This document shows, in pieces, positions 61,674 through 64,000 of a DNA stretch of 64,000 nucleotides (position 1 is its first letter; every line of letters begins with the position of its first letter). The notes under the pieces are model-generated. The model made no database searches, was not told where the DNA came from, and saw only the letters and a list, made by a program, of their open reading frames with translations. This DNA comes from an uncultured Bacteroidales bacterium (GTDB taxonomy: Bacteria > Bacteroidota > Bacteroidia > Bacteroidales > Bacteroidaceae), in the NCBI GenBank assembly GCA_902787555.1, contig CADAGO010000012.1, forward strand, positions 1-64,000, given 5' to 3'. Made by a program: the position numbers and the translations under genes.

Positions 61674-64000
61674 CTAAAGTGCAAGACGGAAGCCAGTGAG
61701 TTCGGATGTGGACGTGGGTTTTCTTCCGATGCGGTGTTCTACACGGCAGTCCATTTGTTGGTCATTCCAAGCACCTCCACGTACGATGTGAGTAGTGCCT
61801 GAAGACGGACCCGTTGGGTTGTTGATTGGTGAGGAAGCATAATAGCTACCATCACCCCAGTCCTGACACCACTCCCACACATTTCCACTCATATCATACA
61901 AGCCCAACTCATTCGGAGCCTTCGTAGCAACCACATGGGTCCTGCCGCGACTATTGTCACGGCACCAACCTACCTCCCTAAAGCTATTACTGCCACTATA
62001 GGCATAACCATTACTCTGGTTACCACCACGAGCCGCATACTCCCACTCAGCCTCGGTAGGAAGACGGAAGTGCTGACCTGTCAGCTGATTCAACTTCGTA
62101 ATGAAAGTCTGGCAATCGTCCCAACTCACATTTTCTACAGGGAACTTCAAGCCCTTATAATTGCTTGGATTGCTACCCATCACGGCTTCCCAAAGCTCCT
62201 GAGTCACCTCGGTCTGACAAATGGAGAAGCTTGTCAGTTTAACTTCATGAACAGGCTTCTCAAAATCATACCTGCCTCCTCCCATCTTGAAAGTGCCTCC
62301 CTCAACTGACACCATCGAGAATTCCACACCATTCACATGATAGGCCTTCCCTTTTATAACGATAGCTGGCTGACGGTTTATATCTGCTTCTTCCAAGGTT
62401 TCCATCACAATCTTCATTGGCTCGTTGGTCAGCTGCAATACCTGGGCATTATATCTTTCACAGACAATCTGCATGGAGCGTACAGGAATTGAGTGTGGTG
62501 CTCTTAGCGCAAAATGACCGTTGTTATCAGGATGCGTTATTCCTATGATTCCATCGTTTTCGTCACGTGCATAGATCCGTGCATCTATCAACGGTTTCCC
62601 TTTTGTATCTGTCACTGTACCAGTTGCAACAACTGGAGGAGCGGTTCGTCCGGCTTCTGGCCTCAGGACAATCTTTGGCATTGGATTTGTTGCCTTGATT
62701 TCATAAGGTTCGAAATTAGTTGCACGAAATCCTTGGCTTACCAAACCAATCCTCAGAATATGAGCAGGGTCATGAATCCTGTAGGAGAAATGACCATTGA
62801 TATCAGCTTCAGTAACAGGTTCACCATACACCCATATAACTCTCCCGTCATCACCAAGTTCCACGATATATGCCCCCTGTATAGGCACATCATTCTCGTC
62901 AACCACAATGCCGATTATCATATCTCCAGGTTTGATGCTTGTAGTATTTTCTACTTCTTGCATAACATCTGCAGGATCTTCAATTGGTTGATCCTCAATA
63001 GAGGAAGGTGTCTCTGTCCCCTCTCCATTAAAGGGTGAAAGCTGAATGTCCTCGCTTAACGAGGAAATAGAAGGTACACTTTCGCTGACTGCATTTGCTT
63101 TTTCCGTGAATTCAGGCGTGGCGAATGCCGCAAGGGCTATTGAAGCCACAGGGAGCAGGTACACGGCTTTTGTACAGCTCCAACGATTTGATTTCTTTTT
63201 CATCATCATCCTGATTCTTTTTGTCAGCAAACTATGGTTGAAACCATTGGCAAAAGCGTAGGAACTGGTACCAATGGCTTTTCGTATAAGCAGACTTTGA
63301 TAGTTCTGAAGAGTGACACCTTGGGTCAACACCTCGGCATCTGCCTCGTATTCATGGACTTCGCGCAGGGAGTAGTCGAGCATCCAGATACAGGGATTGA
63401 ACCACTGCAGCACCTCGACAAAGGACACAAAGAGGTTATCCCATGAATGGTGCAGGCGGATGTGTGCCCGCTCGTGCTGCATCACTGAGGGATTCGACCT
63501 GAAGTCTTCGTCTGTAATCACAACCGTATTCATCCAACTGAATGGGCATACGTCGTCGAAGTGGGCATACACCTGTATGCCGTCAATCGTATCTTTCCAT
63601 AGGCAATTGGAGGGAATGTAGCGATACAACCGGACAAGCTGGAAGGCCTTCCAGGCAATGCATACCACCACACCTATTATATATATAAGGACAAGGATGG
63701 TGGGCCAAGGAATCTGACCAGAGTCCTCTTCAATACTCTCCTGAAGATTTCCTCCCTGATTTCCCTTTACGGGGAGTGACTCTAAAGAGGAAAAGACCTC
63801 TTCCGTTTCCACCTCTATAGAAGAAAAGCCCCCATCCGTCTCCTCCTCTATGGAGAGAGGGTTGATTGCCTCCTCAAGACTCTTGATGGGCTGGGAAATC
63901 ATCTCCCCATGTGGGAGAAATGAGAGAGGCTTGAATAGCGGCATCACCAACGAAAGGACTACAATGCTGAGCAGCAAGACGCGATTGAACGCATGAAAGG
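61674..64000 (-). CDS. M56 metallopeptidase fused to a SUMF1 (formylglycine-enzyme-like) domain, partial at 5' end
   Basis: The frame runs off the window at 64000; 775 codons are visible. The peptidase part is almost the same as that of the gene at 57945 (helices, QHERAHIRLHHSWDNLFVSF, ALAAFATPEFTEKANAVS), followed by two regulatory-like beta modules (GIVVDENDVPIQGAYI, ATGTVTDTKGKPLI). The last ~210 residues form a SUMF1/FGE-type domain: MVSVEGGTFKMGGG, TEVTQELWEAVMGSNPSNYKG, RLPTEAEWEYAARGG, YDMSGNVWEWCQDWGDG, HIVRGGAWNDQQMDCRVEHR. Aligned by eye to catalytic FGEs, only one of the two active-site cysteines is kept, so a structural role is likely. The linker (63730-63920) is rich in G/C palindromes. 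Confidence 0.88.
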   Translation of the reverse strand, partial: FHAFNRVLLLSIVVLSLVMPLFKPLSFLPHGEMISQPIKSLEEAINPLSIEEETDGGFSSIEVETEEVFSSLESLPVKGNQGGNLQESIEEDSGQIPWPTILVLIYIIGVVVCIAWKAFQLVRLYRYIPSNCLWKDTIDGIQVYAHFDDVCPFSWMNTVVITDEDFRSNPSVMQHERAHIRLHHSWDNLFVSFVEVLQWFNPCIWMLDYSLREVHEYEADAEVLTQGVTLQNYQSLLIRKAIGTSSYAFANGFNHSLLTKRIRMMMKKKSNRWSCTKAVYLLPVASIALAAFATPEFTEKANAVSESVPSISSLSEDIQLSPFNGEGTETPSSIEDQPIEDPADVMQEVENTTSIKPGDMIIGIVVDENDVPIQGAYIVELGDDGRVIWVYGEPVTEADINGHFSYRIHDPAHILRIGLVSQGFRATNFEPYEIKATNPMPKIVLRPEAGRTAPPVVATGTVTDTKGKPLIDARIYARDENDGIIGITHPDNNGHFALRAPHSIPVRSMQIVCERYNAQVLQLTNEPMKIVMETLEEADINRQPAIVIKGKAYHVNGVEFSMVSVEGGTFKMGGGRYDFEKPVHEVKLTSFSICQTEVTQELWEAVMGSNPSNYKGLKFPVENVSWDDCQTFITKLNQLTGQHFRLPTEAEWEYAARGGNQSNGYAYSGSNSFREVGWCRDNSRGRTHVVATKAPNELGLYDMSGNVWEWCQDWGDGSYYASSPINNPTGPSSGTTHIVRGGAWNDQQMDCRVEHRIGRKPTSTSELTGFRLAL
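63730..63920. repeat. G/C palindromic repeats within the second M56 linker region
   Basis: Several CTCC/GGAG-type elements, including TCTCCC/GGGAGA at 63902-63917, encode a Glu/Ser-rich linker of quite different sequence from the paralogue, although the DNA on both sides is nearly identical in the two genes. Confidence 0.7.

Overview
The window looks like chromosomal DNA of a Bacteroidales bacterium, most probably Prevotella or a close relative. Four things point there: promoters of the Bacteroidetes type (-7 box TAnnTTTG, seen in front of about twenty genes), secreted proteins ending in a Prevotella-style type IX secretion tail (QRIN.LQKGLNIV.GKK.), many Bacteroidetes-restricted families (DUF4250, DUF4271, DUF3098, DUF2851, DUF5107, the succinylornithine-type carbamoyltransferase), and core gene clusters in a familiar Bacteroidetes order. 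No ribosomal RNA, CRISPR array, phage or complete insertion sequence was seen. Two tRNAs (Ala-GGC, Glu-UUC) are present.

Layout. 1-7.2 kb: tail of a secreted protein, xerD, tRNA-Ala, rpsO, a Ca/Na exchanger, a GH51 arabinofuranosidase, a candidate C-depleted small RNA and a small outer-membrane barrel. 7.2-8.1 kb is gene-free and repeat-rich. 8.1-16.4 kb (+): argS, rnhA, an MsbA-like ABC exporter, metK, DUF4271, hemD, rnpA, yidD, tatD. 16.3-22 kb (-): miaB, ftsX, DUF3098, uppP, truB, queA, folK, a cell-envelope and tRNA-modification operon. 22.2-30.2 kb (+): groESL behind a sigma54-like promoter, a CoA-transferase, xth, a LOG-family protein, a PfkB kinase, the arginine-pathway carbamoyltransferase and a WbqC protein. 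30.2-36.3 kb (-): DPP III, an AlkD-like protein, a Fur-family regulator, purA, aroA and a membrane-anchored protein, compactly packed and partly overlapping. 36.3-39.7 kb: two paralogous secreted proteins between repeat-rich gaps. 39.7-44.5 kb (-): a sugar porter and a DUF5107-TPR protein, probably a carbohydrate pair. 44.8-57.5 kb: purL, lepB, dapB, DUF2851, gyrB, rpsT, tRNA-Glu, recO, greA, HIT protein, XRE regulator. 57.9-64 kb (-): a locus with two closely similar BlaR1-like M56 peptidases flanking two related proteins; one peptidase carries an extra SUMF1 (formylglycine-enzyme-like) domain.

Most unusual are the non-coding patterns. Four gene-free spots (7561-7626, 24448-24538, 36667-36727, 39521-39574) each carry about three units repeated at 22 bp (one step of 21), but the unit sequence differs at every locus; three of the four have palindromic cores. 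The best one sits inside a 434-bp segment bounded by 37-bp inverted repeats (33/37 matching). A second family, short G/C palindromes, occurs between genes and also inside coding sequences, where it adds in-frame linkers to the M56, DUF5107 and WbqC proteins. Also notable are a 145-nt stretch with about 30 G and a single C behind a promoter and an FNR-type palindrome, a 48-bp perfect palindrome, and an XRE regulator whose promoter carries a perfect 14-bp inverted repeat.
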